Below the pieces are notes generated by a model, which did not search any database, was not told the origin of the DNA, and saw only the letters and a program-made list of their open reading frames with translations. From the NCBI GenBank assembly GCA_051002235.1, contig JBPCMN010000042.1, positions 1-64,000 on the forward strand: a stretch of 64,000 nt of DNA, read 5' to 3'. Of the stretch, positions 24,547 through 33,494 are shown one piece after another. This DNA comes from JBPCMN01 sp013695115. GTDB lineage: Bacteria; Actinomycetota; Acidimicrobiia; IMCC26256; JACDBD01. A program made the translations under genes and the position numbers. Position 1 is the first letter of the stretch. The number at the start of each line of letters is the position of its first letter.

Positions 24547-26591
24547 AGCGGACCGCGCCGCGCGCCGCCCGGGCGGCGCTGGCCGCGGCCGTGGTGGCCG
24601 GACTCGCGGGATGGACCAGTCCCGTCGCCGCCGGGGGCGGGGACGACCCGCCCCCGACAACGGGAGCCGAGTCCGAGGCCGAGGCCGCGTTCGAGCTCGT
24701 CGGTCTCGACCGCTCGTGGCTGGCCCCCGGCGAGGTCGCCAACGCCGTCGTCCGGGTGGCCGGCAGCCAGGCCGTGGATGTCAACGTGGTGGCGCACCAG
24801 GTGATTGACTCGCGCACCGAGTTCGAGGAGACCCTGACCGGCGATGGTCTCGGTTCGGTGGCGGATCAGGTCTCGTTCCCACTTGCCGCGCTCCCCTCGT
24901 CGGAGGCGGGGACGGTCGTCCTCCCCCTCGGGATCCAGGATCCCGCCGCGCTGCGGGACCCGGCCCGGCTCCAGCTCAGCCGCACCGGCATCTACCCGAT
25001 CGAGCTCGAGCTGCGCGACGCCGAAGGCAACGCGCTGGCGGAGTTCGTCCTGCCGCTCGTGGTCGTGGCGCCGGGGCCGGCCGGGACCCCGACGGTGGGC
25101 GAGAAGCTGCGGGTGGCGTGGGTCTGGCCGCTGGTGGCGGACCCCGCGATCCTGCCCGACGGCAAGCCCGACGCCGAGGTCGTCGCCGAGCTGGCGGCCG
25201 CGGGCCGCCTCGGCGTCCAAGCCGACGCCCTCGCCGGCGCCCCCGACATCCCGGTGACGCTCGCGCCCGGTCCGGAGACGCTCGAGGCGTGGACGGGCCT
25301 GGCGCGCCAGGACGAGTCGCTGGCTCCGAGCCTGGCCTCGGTGCAGGCCGCGCTCGGAACGAACCAGGTGCTCTCCGGGCCCTACGTCCCGATCAACATC
25401 CCCTCGCTCATCGCCGGCGGCTTCGGCGCCGAGGTCGGGGCCGAGCTGGCGCGCGGGAACGAGACGCTCGGCTCGCTCCTCGGCACCCGCCTCGACCCCC
25501 GCACCGCCCTGCCCGGCCCGACCGACGCGGCTTCGTTCGTGGCGTTGCGCGACGGCAACGTCGACCGGCTGATCGTCGACGGCGACGCGCTGGTCCCGAT
25601 GGACTCGCGGCTCACGCCGGCCCAGCCGGTCGCGCTCGAGCTCCAGGGACGGGTCGCGACCGCGGTCGTCTCCGACCCCGGGCTGGGCGCCCCCCTCACC
25701 GCCGACCTCTCGCCCGCGCTCCGCTCCCAGCAGTTCCTGGCCGGGCTGGCGATGGTCGCGCTCGAGCAGCCCAACGTGGTCCGGGGCGTCGCGGTCGTGA
25801 ACCCCCGCGGCTGGGAAGCCCCCGCCCCGTTGCTCGACGCCGCGCTCGCGGGCCTGCGGGGGCACCCCCTCCTCGACCCCGTCGTCGTCGACCAGTTGCT
25901 CGACCAGGTGCCGCCCGCCACCGGCGATGACGGCGCGCCGGTGGTGCGCGAGCTCGAGCCCTACGCTCCCCCCGCACCGCCGGTGACGCCGGCGACCTTC
26001 CTCGACGCCGCCGGCCGGCTCGGCGGGCTCCGGTCGCTGATCGGCCCGGGCGATCTGCGCATCGCCCGCGGGGACAAAGCGCTTCGGATCGCGCTGTCGT
26101 CGGCGTGGGTCGGCGGTGCCGGTCGGCTCCGGGCGCAGGCCGAGCTCGGGGTGATCGACCAGTCGATCGACGAGGTGCTCTCCCGGATCCGCGTCCCCGT
26201 CGGGAGCACGGTCACCCTCACGGCGCGGAAGGGCAAGATCCCGGTCACGTTCCTCAACGAGACGGACCGGACCATTCGGGTCAAGGTCACGCTCGAGAGC
26301 GACAAGCTCTTCTTCCCCGACGGCGCCGAACGCGAGGTCGAGCTCCCGCCCCGCAACACGACGGTCGGGTTCACGGTCGAGTCGCGCGCATCGGGCACGT
26401 TCCCCCTCGTGCTCACGGTGACGTCGGTCGACGAGAAGTTGGTCATCCAGTCGACCCGGGTGCGGGTTCGGTCGACGTTCGTCAGCGGCGTGGGCGTGTT
26501 CCTCACGGTCGGCGCCGCGCTCTTCCTCGCAATGTGGTGGCTGCTCCATTTCCGCCGCCGGCGGCGTCACGCCCCCGAGGCGGCCACATGA
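24543..26591 (+). CDS. DUF6049 family secreted, membrane-anchored protein
   Basis: 682 residues from a GTG overlapping the previous stop. Signal peptide at residues 1-30 (RAARAALAAAVVAGLAGWTS), a long extracytoplasmic region, a late beta-sandwich segment (KIPVTFLNETDRTIRVKVTL near 570), and one C-terminal transmembrane helix (VSGVGVFLTVGAALFLAMWW) with a basic tail. It occupies the site of Rv3909 in mycobacteria, directly before murJ. A role with MurJ in the envelope is inferred from that conserved pairing. Confidence 0.75.
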   Translation: MKRTAPRAARAALAAAVVAGLAGWTSPVAAGGGDDPPPTTGAESEAEAAFELVGLDRSWLAPGEVANAVVRVAGSQAVDVNVVAHQVIDSRTEFEETLTGDGLGSVADQVSFPLAALPSSEAGTVVLPLGIQDPAALRDPARLQLSRTGIYPIELELRDAEGNALAEFVLPLVVVAPGPAGTPTVGEKLRVAWVWPLVADPAILPDGKPDAEVVAELAAAGRLGVQADALAGAPDIPVTLAPGPETLEAWTGLARQDESLAPSLASVQAALGTNQVLSGPYVPINIPSLIAGGFGAEVGAELARGNETLGSLLGTRLDPRTALPGPTDAASFVALRDGNVDRLIVDGDALVPMDSRLTPAQPVALELQGRVATAVVSDPGLGAPLTADLSPALRSQQFLAGLAMVALEQPNVVRGVAVVNPRGWEAPAPLLDAALAGLRGHPLLDPVVVDQLLDQVPPATGDDGAPVVRELEPYAPPAPPVTPATFLDAAGRLGGLRSLIGPGDLRIARGDKALRIALSSAWVGGAGRLRAQAELGVIDQSIDEVLSRIRVPVGSTVTLTARKGKIPVTFLNETDRTIRVKVTLESDKLFFPDGAEREVELPPRNTTVGFTVESRASGTFPLVLTVTSVDEKLVIQSTRVRVRSTFVSGVGVFLTVGAALFLAMWWLLHFRRRRRHAPEAAT

Positions 26592-26604
26592 CCCCACCCG
26601 GCGC

Positions 26605-28296
26605 ATGACGGCGGCCGGCGCCGCCGGCCGAACCGCAGGCGGCCGGACCGAAGCCCGCGCATCCCGCCGACTCCTGCGATCGAGCGCGATCGTCGGCGTG
26701 GGCACCGCGCTGTCGCGCGTAACCGGCTTTCTCCGCGTCGCCGCGATCGCCTACTCCCTCGGCGGCGCCACCGTCGCCGGCGTGTACAGCTACGCCAGCC
26801 AGACCCCGGCGATGCTCTACGAGCTGCTCCTCGGCGGCGTGCTCACCGCCACGCTCGTGCCGCTCTTCGTGCGCCAGGTCGAGCAGCGCGACGACCGGGC
26901 GACCAGCGCGGTGTTCACGGTCTCGGCGGTAGCGCTCCTCGGGCTGACGGTCGTGGGCGTGCTGATCGCCCCGTGGATCGTCGACCTGTACACCCTGCGC
27001 GTCAGCGGCGCCGACCGCGAGGCGCAACAGCAGCTGGCCACCGACCTCCTCCGGCTGTTCATGCCGCTGATCTTCTTCTACGGGATGGTCGCGCTGGCGA
27101 CCGCGCTCCTGAACGCCCGCCGCCGGTTCACGGCCGCGGCCCTCGCACCGATCCTCAACAACATCGTGGTGATCGCGATCTTCCTCGCGCTCCCCCGTAT
27201 CGCCGACGAGCCGTTCACCCTCGACCGGGTGCGGCACGACACCGGGCTCGTCCTGCTGCTCGGGCTCGGAACGACCGCCGGGCTCGCCGCGGTCGCGCTC
27301 GTCCTGGTGCCGGCGCTCACCCGGGCCGGTGCCCGCATCCGGTTCGTCCTCGACCTCCGCCACGCGGCGGTGGCCACGATGATGCGGCTGTCCGGGTGGA
27401 CGGTGGGCTACGTCATCGCCAACCAGATCGCCCTGTGGGTCGTCCTCGTGCTCGCCAACGACGTGAACGGCGGCCCGTTCCTCTACCTGAGTGCGTACGC
27501 CTTCTTTCAGCTGCCGCACGGGCTGCTGGCGGTGTCGCTGATGACGACGATCGCGCCCGAGATGGCGAGCGCGGCCGGGCGCGGCGACATCGCCGGGCTC
27601 CGGGAGCGCCTGTCGTTCGGGCTCCGCATGACGATCCTGGCGGTGCTGCCGGCGGCGGCGGCGTTCGTCGGGCTGGCCCGTCCGATCGTGGTCGCGCTGC
27701 TGGAGCGGGGTGCGTTCACCGCCGCCGACTCCGCCGTCACCGCCGACACGATCGCGTGCTTCTCGGTCGGGTTGGTGCCGTTCTCCGTCTACCTCTTCTC
27801 CCTGCGCGCCTTCTACTCCCTGCAGGACACGCGCACGCCGTTCCTGCTCAACTGCTTCGAGAACGCCGCCAACATCGCGCTGGCGATCCCGCTGTACCTG
27901 TGGCTCGGCATCCCCGGCCTCGCCTTGTCCTTCGCGGGGGCGTACGCCGTCGCCGCGGTCGTGACGCTGGCAGTGCTGCGCCGGCGGCTGGGCCGGTTCG
28001 ACGGGCGCCGGATCCTCGACACGACCGCTCGGGTGCTGGCCACGGGCCTGGTGGTCGCGGCCGCCACCGGGGCGGTCTCGCGGGCCCTGGGTTGGGAGAC
28101 GACCGGCCGGGCCGTGCTCACGACCGCCGTGGGCCTCCTCGCGGCGATCGCGGCATGTGCGGCGGGCTTCGTCGCGCTCCGGGTTCCCGAACTGGCCGAC
28201 CTGCGGGCCCTGCTCCCGGGCCGGTTCTCCGGCCGGCGCGGCAGCGAAGGCCTGCCCTCGGAGGTTCGAAGCCAGGGGTTCGCGCGGGAGCAGTGA
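26605..28296 (+). CDS. murJ: Lipid II flippase MurJ (MviN)
   Basis: 563 residues with about 14 transmembrane helices. N-terminal SSAIVGVGTALSRVTGFLRV near residue 26, conserved LLLGGVLTATLVPLFV near 74, and YSLQDTRTPFLLNC near 400. Unlike mycobacterial MviN it stops after the flippase domain; no pseudokinase is fused. Its C-terminal tail (SEGLPSEVRSQGFAREQ) is unconserved, and its stop lies inside the 82-base repeat at 28282. Confidence 0.93.
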   Translation: MTAAGAAGRTAGGRTEARASRRLLRSSAIVGVGTALSRVTGFLRVAAIAYSLGGATVAGVYSYASQTPAMLYELLLGGVLTATLVPLFVRQVEQRDDRATSAVFTVSAVALLGLTVVGVLIAPWIVDLYTLRVSGADREAQQQLATDLLRLFMPLIFFYGMVALATALLNARRRFTAAALAPILNNIVVIAIFLALPRIADEPFTLDRVRHDTGLVLLLGLGTTAGLAAVALVLVPALTRAGARIRFVLDLRHAAVATMMRLSGWTVGYVIANQIALWVVLVLANDVNGGPFLYLSAYAFFQLPHGLLAVSLMTTIAPEMASAAGRGDIAGLRERLSFGLRMTILAVLPAAAAFVGLARPIVVALLERGAFTAADSAVTADTIACFSVGLVPFSVYLFSLRAFYSLQDTRTPFLLNCFENAANIALAIPLYLWLGIPGLALSFAGAYAVAAVVTLAVLRRRLGRFDGRRILDTTARVLATGLVVAAATGAVSRALGWETTGRAVLTTAVGLLAAIAACAAGFVALRVPELADLRALLPGRFSGRRGSEGLPSEVRSQGFAREQ

Positions 28297-28363
28297 GCGT
28301 CCCGCAGGGCGGCCGCCGGCCAGCCCGGTCGAGGATGGCCCGGCGGGCGAGGCGAGGCGCCCA
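28282..28363 (+). repeat. 82-base dispersed repeat, copy 1
   Basis: The 69-base core 28295-28363 matches 58522-58590 with only two differences by eye; similarity extends about 12 bases left with one indel. GCCGCCGGCC and the later GGCCCGGCGG can pair around a 15-base loop. It begins in the last codons of murJ and lies about 60 bases before the degV start. Confidence 0.75.
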
Positions 28364-28424
28364 GGAAAGGTGTAACGATTCCGGTCTGGTCCCGGTCCGA
28401 TCCGGAGCCAGAGAGGGGGGCTTC

Positions 28425-29261
28425 GTGGGTGTTCGAGTCGTCACCGACAGCGCATGTGACCTGCCCGAGGACCTCGTCGCCAAGCTCGACATCGAGATCG
28501 TCCCGCTGACGATCCGGTTCGGCAGCGACGAGCTCGTCGACCGGCGCGAGCTCTCGACCGACGACTTCTGGCGCCGCCTGGGCGAATCGCCGGTGCTGCC
28601 GGAGACGTCGGCCCCGTCGGCGGGCGCGTTCGAGGAGACCTTCCGGGCACTCGCCGACGGTGGCGCCGACGGGATCGTGTGCATCAACCTCTCGTCAAAG
28701 CTCTCCGCGACGATGCAGGCGGCCCAGGTCGCGGCCAAGGCGGTGCACGACGACTGCCCGGTCGAGGTGATCGACTCGCTCCACGTCTCGATGGGTCTCG
28801 GCAACCTCTGCATCACCGCCGCCAGGAGCGCGGCCGAGGGCGCCTCGCTCGAGTCGATCGTGGCGACGGTGCTCGACCAGCGCGAGCGCACCAAGCTCTA
28901 CGGCACGCTCGATACGCTCGAGTTCCTCAAGAAGGGTGGCCGGATCGGCAACGCCCGCGCCCTGCTCGGGTCGATGCTCGCGATCAAGCCGGTCGTCGAG
29001 TTCAAGGACGGCGTCGTCGAGGAGGCGGGTAAGGTCCGCACCCGTTCCAAGGCGCTGCGCCTGCTCGTCGACAAGGTGAAGGAGGGCCCGGTCGAGAACC
29101 TGGCCGTCCTCCACGGCAACGCCCCCGACCTCGGCGAGCTCCTCGGCATGCTGAATCCGCTGGTCTCCCGGGACGAGATCGTCGTCGGCCAGATCGGTCC
29201 GGTCATCGGCACGCACGCCGGGCCCCGCGTCATCGGCGTGACCTTCCAAACCGGCACCTGA
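28425..29261 (+). CDS. DegV family fatty-acid-binding protein
   Basis: 278 residues from the GTG at 28425, preceded by AGAGGGGGG; longer frames run into murJ. VRVVTDSACDLPEDL at the N-terminus, SAPSAGAFEETF near 64, INLSSKLSATMQAA near 88 and LEFLKKGGRIGNARALLGSM near 160 are typical DegV fatty-acid-site segments. DegV/FakB proteins present fatty acids to a FakA kinase in other phyla; no FakA gene is in this window. Confidence 0.88.
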   Translation: MGVRVVTDSACDLPEDLVAKLDIEIVPLTIRFGSDELVDRRELSTDDFWRRLGESPVLPETSAPSAGAFEETFRALADGGADGIVCINLSSKLSATMQAAQVAAKAVHDDCPVEVIDSLHVSMGLGNLCITAARSAAEGASLESIVATVLDQRERTKLYGTLDTLEFLKKGGRIGNARALLGSMLAIKPVVEFKDGVVEEAGKVRTRSKALRLLVDKVKEGPVENLAVLHGNAPDLGELLGMLNPLVSRDEIVVGQIGPVIGTHAGPRVIGVTFQTGT

Positions 29262-29298
29262 CGGAATTACGCCGAGCCCGGACGGGTAGCGTCGGGCG

Positions 29299-30813
29299 GT
29301 GCCCGAGACCGTCGCCCCCGGCCGAGTCCTCGGCGGTCGCTACCGCCTGGACCACGAGCTTGCGCGCGGCGGCATGGCGGCCGTGTGGGTGGCCGAAGAC
29401 CCGCTCCTCTCACGCCGCGTCGCGGTGAAGATCCTGCACCCCGAGCTCGGGGTCAACGAGGCGCTGCGGGCGCGCTTCCGCCACGAGGCGGTCGCGGCGG
29501 CGAAGCTCAGCCACCCCGCGATCGTCGCCACCTACGACACCGGCGACGACGACGGCACCGCCTACATCGTCATGCAACTCGTCGAGGGTCCGACGCTGCG
29601 TCGCATGCTCGACGCCCGCGGCGCGCTCCCGGTCGGCGAGGCCGCCGACATCGCCAGCCAGGTCGCCGAGGCGCTGGACCACGCCCACCGCAACGGCCTG
29701 GTGCACCGCGACATCAAGCCCGCGAACGTGCTCATCCCGCCCGACGGCCAGGTGAAGGTGACCGACTTCGGGATCGCCAAGGCCAGCGGGGGGGAGGACC
29801 TGACCAGCACGGGCGCGGTCATCGGTACCGCCCGCTACCTCGCCCCCGAGCAGGTCAACGGGGACGCGGTCGACGGCCGCGCCGACGTGTACGCGCTCGG
29901 CCTCATCCTGTACGAGATGCTCACGGGAACGCTGCCCTTCCGCGGCGACAGCGAGATCGCGACCGCGATGGCCCGCCTCACGACGGTGCCCGACCCGGTA
30001 CGCGACCTCCGGCCCGAGGTGCCGCCCATGCTCGACGCGGTGGTGAGCCGGAGCCTCGCCCGTGACCCGGAGCAGCGCTTCCCCTCGGCGCGGGCCCTGC
30101 ACGACGCCCTCGACCCGGCGCGCGACTCGACGCCGCCCCCGCGCTCGGCTCCGGCGCTCGCCGGGCCCGCCGACCACACCGTCGGGATCGACCGGACCGA
30201 CGCGGAGGCGCTGGGCCCCCCGCCGACCGACGCCCGGGTCGTGACCCGACGCCGGAGACCGCGTGCCGCGCTCGCATTGCTCGTGGTCGCGGCGGTCGTG
30301 GTCGCCGGCTACGTCGGGGTGCGTGCCCTCTCCGGCGGCGACGACAACGGCTCGGGCGGCGGTACCACCACCGAGGATGCCGCGAAGCTCACGGTCGTCA
30401 ACGTCGCCGACTTCGATCCCGACGGTGACGAGCAGGAGAACGGGGACACCGCCGTCCAGGCGACGGACGGCAACCCGGGAACGGTCTGGTCGACCGAGCG
30501 CTACAACAACCGCGACTTCGACGAGCCGAAGCAGGGCGTGGGGCTCATCCTCGAGCTCGACGGCGACCGCGCCGTCGGCAAGGTCGAGGTGGCGGCGGAC
30601 GACGAGGACTGGAACGGCGAGATCTACGTGGCCGCCGCCTCCGGGGCCGCGCTCGCCGACTGGGGTACACCGGTCGCCCAGGGAGCGAACCTCGGCCGGC
30701 TCGCCTCGTTCGACGTCAGCGAGGGAGCGCGGGGCCGGTTCGTGCTGGCGTGGATCACCCGGCTCCCCGCCGACGGCAAGCTCGGTATAGCCGAGGTGAC
30801 GATTGGCGGCTGA
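29299..30813 (+). CDS. Ser/Thr protein kinase with extracellular discoidin-like domain
   Basis: 504 residues from a GTG. Kinase domain residues 10-275 with intact catalysis: GGMAAVW, VAVKIL, HRDIKPANVL near 138, DFG near 156, APEQ near 180. A transmembrane helix (about 323-345) leads to an extracellular C-terminal domain (ADFDPDGDEQENGDTAVQAT, DGNPGTVWSTERYNN) that resembles the carbohydrate-binding-like end of mycobacterial MviN. The architecture kinase-TM-discoidin is that of the MviN C-terminus but as a separate and apparently active protein. Overlaps the sigma gene by 11 bases. Confidence 0.88.
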   Translation: MPETVAPGRVLGGRYRLDHELARGGMAAVWVAEDPLLSRRVAVKILHPELGVNEALRARFRHEAVAAAKLSHPAIVATYDTGDDDGTAYIVMQLVEGPTLRRMLDARGALPVGEAADIASQVAEALDHAHRNGLVHRDIKPANVLIPPDGQVKVTDFGIAKASGGEDLTSTGAVIGTARYLAPEQVNGDAVDGRADVYALGLILYEMLTGTLPFRGDSEIATAMARLTTVPDPVRDLRPEVPPMLDAVVSRSLARDPEQRFPSARALHDALDPARDSTPPPRSAPALAGPADHTVGIDRTDAEALGPPPTDARVVTRRRRPRAALALLVVAAVVVAGYVGVRALSGGDDNGSGGGTTTEDAAKLTVVNVADFDPDGDEQENGDTAVQATDGNPGTVWSTERYNNRDFDEPKQGVGLILELDGDRAVGKVEVAADDEDWNGEIYVAAASGAALADWGTPVAQGANLGRLASFDVSEGARGRFVLAWITRLPADGKLGIAEVTIGG

Positions 30814-31420
30814 GCGCCGCGCCGTTCCCCGCGTCGCGCCCACCGCCCCCGGCGACGCCCCCGACGACCTGCTCGCCACCGCCGCTGCCGCCGGTGATCG
30901 GCGCGCCCTCGAGCATCTCCTCGACCGGCACGCCGACCGCATCCACGCCGTCTGCCGGCGGGTTCTGGGCCCGTCGGAGGACGCCCTCGACGCGACCCAG
31001 GAGGCGATGATGGCGATTGCCCGAGGGATCGGTCGCTTCGACGGCCGCTCCGCGTTCACGACCTGGCTGTACCGGGTCGCGACCAACGCCGCCCTCGACG
31101 AGGGTCGCCGCCGCAGCCGTCGGCCCCAACCAGTCGAGACCCTGCCGGAGCCTCGCGACATGTCCGAGTCGCCGATCGACACGCAAGTCGGGGCCCGCAT
31201 CGACGTCGACGCCGCCCTGGCGCTCCTCCCCGAGGACTTCCGGGTCGCGGTCGTGCTGCGGGACCTGTGTGACCTCGACTACGCCGAGATCGCGCGGGTG
31301 CTCGACGTGCCCCCGGGCACGGTCCGGTCGCGCATCGCCCGCGGTCGGGCGGCGCTGGCCGAGCTCCTGGGGAACCACGGGCCCGCCGCCGACCGTCCAA
31401 CTGGGGAAGCACTCACATGA
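30803..31420 (+). CDS. RNA polymerase sigma factor, ECF type (SigM position)
   Basis: 205 residues; the only start compatible with the conserved N-terminus is TTG at 30803. Region 2 DRHADRIHAVCRRVLGPSED and AFTTWLYRVATNAALDEGRR; region 4 LPEDFRVAVVLRDLCDLDYA and VLDVPPGTVRSRIARGRAAL. Lies where sigM is found in mycobacteria and is coupled by ATGA to a membrane protein that is probably its anti-sigma factor. Regulon unknown. Confidence 0.9.
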   Translation: MAAERRAVPRVAPTAPGDAPDDLLATAAAAGDRRALEHLLDRHADRIHAVCRRVLGPSEDALDATQEAMMAIARGIGRFDGRSAFTTWLYRVATNAALDEGRRRSRRPQPVETLPEPRDMSESPIDTQVGARIDVDAALALLPEDFRVAVVLRDLCDLDYAEIARVLDVPPGTVRSRIARGRAALAELLGNHGPAADRPTGEALT

Positions 31421-32088
31421 GCGAAGGGCCCATGCCCCCCGACCGTCCGACGGACGACCCTCCCAACGACGACGACGCGCGCGACGAGCGCCTGGCGGCG
31501 CTGCTCGAGGTCCCGCCGCTCGACGACCTCACTCGCCGGCGGTTGGTGCGCCGCGCCCTCGACGAGCCCGGCGCGGTTGTTGGGGACATGGCCGCGCGCC
31601 GCCGGCAGCTGGTGGGCGCGCTCGGCGTCGCGGCTGCGGCCGTCGTCGTCGTAGTCGCGGGCGCGGTGGTGCTGCGCGCCGGCGACGACAGCGGCGACAC
31701 GACCGCGGCCCGATCCGCGGACGAGGAGCCTGCCGAGAACGGTGGCGCGAACGAGGCGGCAGCCGCGCCAGGCGCATTCGCCGACCTCGGCGAGGTGTCG
31801 GATCCCGCGGTCCTCCGCGAGCAGTTGGGCGCGCTGGCCGCGGCGCCCGAACCGCGGGGCGAATCCGAGGGCGACACCCAGGAGCGGGCTGCCGGCGGCG
31901 CCGCGGTGCCGGCCGGGTGCCTGACCGTGCTCGAGCAGGCGGGGGCAGGGTCGCCCACCCTCGTCGCCGGTGGGACCTACCAGGGCGCGCCCGCGCTCGT
32001 GCTCGTGGCGCCGAAGGGCGGGATCGACCTGGCGTTCGTGCTGGACGCGTCCACTTGTGAGCTGCGGTCCAAAGTCCCGCTCGTGTGA
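31417..32088 (+). CDS. Putative membrane anti-sigma factor
   Basis: 223 residues starting at the ATGA overlap. Cytoplasmic residues 1-63 are acidic then Arg-rich (DDLTRRRLVRRALDEPG), one transmembrane helix at 65-88, then an Ala/Glu-rich linker and a small extracellular domain with two Cys (AVPAGCLTVLEQAG and LDASTCELRSK). There is no Cys in the cytoplasmic part, so it is not a zinc-binding ZAS anti-sigma. The role is inferred from position and topology. Confidence 0.65.
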   Translation: MSEGPMPPDRPTDDPPNDDDARDERLAALLEVPPLDDLTRRRLVRRALDEPGAVVGDMAARRRQLVGALGVAAAAVVVVVAGAVVLRAGDDSGDTTAARSADEEPAENGGANEAAAAPGAFADLGEVSDPAVLREQLGALAAAPEPRGESEGDTQERAAGGAAVPAGCLTVLEQAGAGSPTLVAGGTYQGAPALVLVAPKGGIDLAFVLDASTCELRSKVPLV

Positions 32089-32121
32089 CGGTTCGGCCGC
32101 CGCGGGTACGCTCCCTCGGTC

Positions 32122-32421
32122 ATGAATGGCGAGCGGGACTGGACGGTCGACGCGGTCGACCGCATCGAAGAGGTCGTGGCCACGGTCCGGGACAAGACCG
32201 TGGTCCCGGCCCAGAACGTCACCAAGGCGGTCGTCTACGGGTTGCTCACCGCCTTCTTCATCGCCACCGCGGGGACGTTGTTCAGCATCGCCGTGTTCCG
32301 GGCCCTCGAGTCGTACCTCCCGGGCGAGGTGTACTGGGCCTACCTGGTGCTGGGCGGAATCTTCGTGCTCGCCGGTGCGTTCTGCTGGGCACGGCGCTTC
32401 GCGAAGCCCAAGGCGGGCTGA
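32122..32421 (+). CDS. Small membrane protein
   Basis: 99 residues with two transmembrane helices (about 37-60 and 70-90) and an acidic amphipathic N-terminal helix (DWTVDAVDRIEEVVATVRDK). Ends in a basic WARRFAKPKAG. Located between the anti-sigma candidate and trxB, 18 bases before the latter. No family recognised. Confidence 0.65.
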   Translation: MNGERDWTVDAVDRIEEVVATVRDKTVVPAQNVTKAVVYGLLTAFFIATAGTLFSIAVFRALESYLPGEVYWAYLVLGGIFVLAGAFCWARRFAKPKAG

Positions 32422-32439
32422 GCGAGCCCGAGGAGCACC

Positions 32440-33396
32440 ATGCCCGAGGAACGCGAGCTCGTCATCGTCGGGTCCGGTCCCGCCGGCCTCACCGCCGCCC
32501 TCTACGCGGCCCGGGCCAACCTCGAGCCGGTGGTCATCGAGGGCCTCGAGGCCGGCGGCCAGCTGATGCTCACGTCCGACGTCGAGAACTACCCCGGGTT
32601 CCCCGACGGGATCCTCGGCCCCGAGCTCATGACCAAGTTCCGGGAGCAGGCGGGCCGCTTCGGCGCCGAGTTCGTGACCGCCGACGCCGACCGGGTCGAC
32701 CTCTCCTCGTCGCTCTTCGGCGCCTGGGTGGGGGAGACCGAGTACCGGTCGCATGCCCTCATCGTGGCCACCGGCGCGTCGGCGCGAATGCTCGGCCTGG
32801 AGTCGGAGAGCGCGCTGCTGGGTCACGGTGTCTCGACCTGCGCGACGTGTGACGGGTTCTTCTTCCGGGAGAAGCCGATCGCGGTGGTCGGCGGCGGCGA
32901 CTCCGCGGTCGAGGAGGCCATCTTCCTGACCAAGTTCGCGACCAAGGTGACGATCGTCCACCGGCGGGACGAGCTGCGGGCATCGAAGATCATGCAGGAG
33001 CGCGCGTTCGCGAACTCGAAGATCGAATTCCGCTGGAACTCCGTGGTCGAGGAGGTTGTCGGCAACGGGCGCGTCGACTCGCTGAAGCTGCGCGACACGG
33101 TCACCGACGCGCCGTCGGAAATGGCGGTGCAAGGGCTGTTCGTGGCCATCGGCCACGACCCCAATACCAAGTTGTTCGAGGGTCAGCTCGAGATGGACGA
33201 GAACGGCTACCTCTCGCTCCCGCATGCCGGCTCGACCCGGACGTCGATCGAGGGCGTCTTCGCCGGCGGCGACGTCGCCGACGCCGTGTTCCGTCAGGCG
33301 ATCACCGCCGCCGGCACCGGCTGCATGGCCGCGATGGAAGCGGAACGCTGGTTGGAGGCCAAGAAGCACGCCGAAGCAACCGCCGCCGCCACCTGA
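32440..33396 (+). CDS. trxB: Thioredoxin-disulfide reductase
   Basis: 318 residues. FAD-binding GSGPAGLTAALYAARA near residue 12, the redox-active CATCDG with Cys134 and Cys137, NADPH-binding VVGGGDSAVEEA near 147, and a final FAD motif GVFAGGDVADAVFRQ near 273. Reduces thioredoxin with NADPH. Lies upstream of trxA, as in actinobacteria, but separated from it by a 98-base gap with its own promoter candidate. Confidence 0.96.
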   Translation: MPEERELVIVGSGPAGLTAALYAARANLEPVVIEGLEAGGQLMLTSDVENYPGFPDGILGPELMTKFREQAGRFGAEFVTADADRVDLSSSLFGAWVGETEYRSHALIVATGASARMLGLESESALLGHGVSTCATCDGFFFREKPIAVVGGGDSAVEEAIFLTKFATKVTIVHRRDELRASKIMQERAFANSKIEFRWNSVVEEVVGNGRVDSLKLRDTVTDAPSEMAVQGLFVAIGHDPNTKLFEGQLEMDENGYLSLPHAGSTRTSIEGVFAGGDVADAVFRQAITAAGTGCMAAMEAERWLEAKKHAEATAAAT

Positions 33397-33414
33397 ATCG
33401 GACATGGGCTGACC

Positions 33415-33440
33415 GGAATGGTCCAACCCGGGTCGGGGTT
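33415..33440 (+). promoter_or_regulatory. Sigma-R/SigH-type promoter for trxA
   Basis: GGAAT at 33415-33419 and GTT at 33438-33440 are exactly 18 bases apart, the consensus GGAAT-N18-GTT of disulfide-stress ECF promoters in Streptomyces (sigma-R) and mycobacteria (SigH). Transcription would start near 33447, leaving a 48-base leader before the trxA GTG. Confidence 0.55.
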
Positions 33441-33445
33441 GGACC
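33420..33445. promoter_or_regulatory. Inverted repeat in the trxB-trxA gap
   Basis: GGTCCAACCC (33420-33429) and GGGTTGGACC (33436-33445) are perfect 10-base inverted arms around GGGTCG. It could terminate trxB transcripts or bind a regulator over the trxA promoter spacer. Confidence 0.6.
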
Positions 33446-33494
33446 CATCGGTACACTCATCCCGCCCAACCGGGCCGCCCCGAAAGGAACCCCT

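Noticed and set aside
24333..26705. 790-residue antisense frame over the DUF6049 gene
   Set aside because: Low-complexity Arg/Glu/Asp composition without domains; the plus-strand gene has signal peptide, membrane anchor and coupled start.
31279..33456. 725-residue antisense frame over the sigma/trxB region
   Set aside because: Covers several certain genes on the plus strand and has no recognisable feature.
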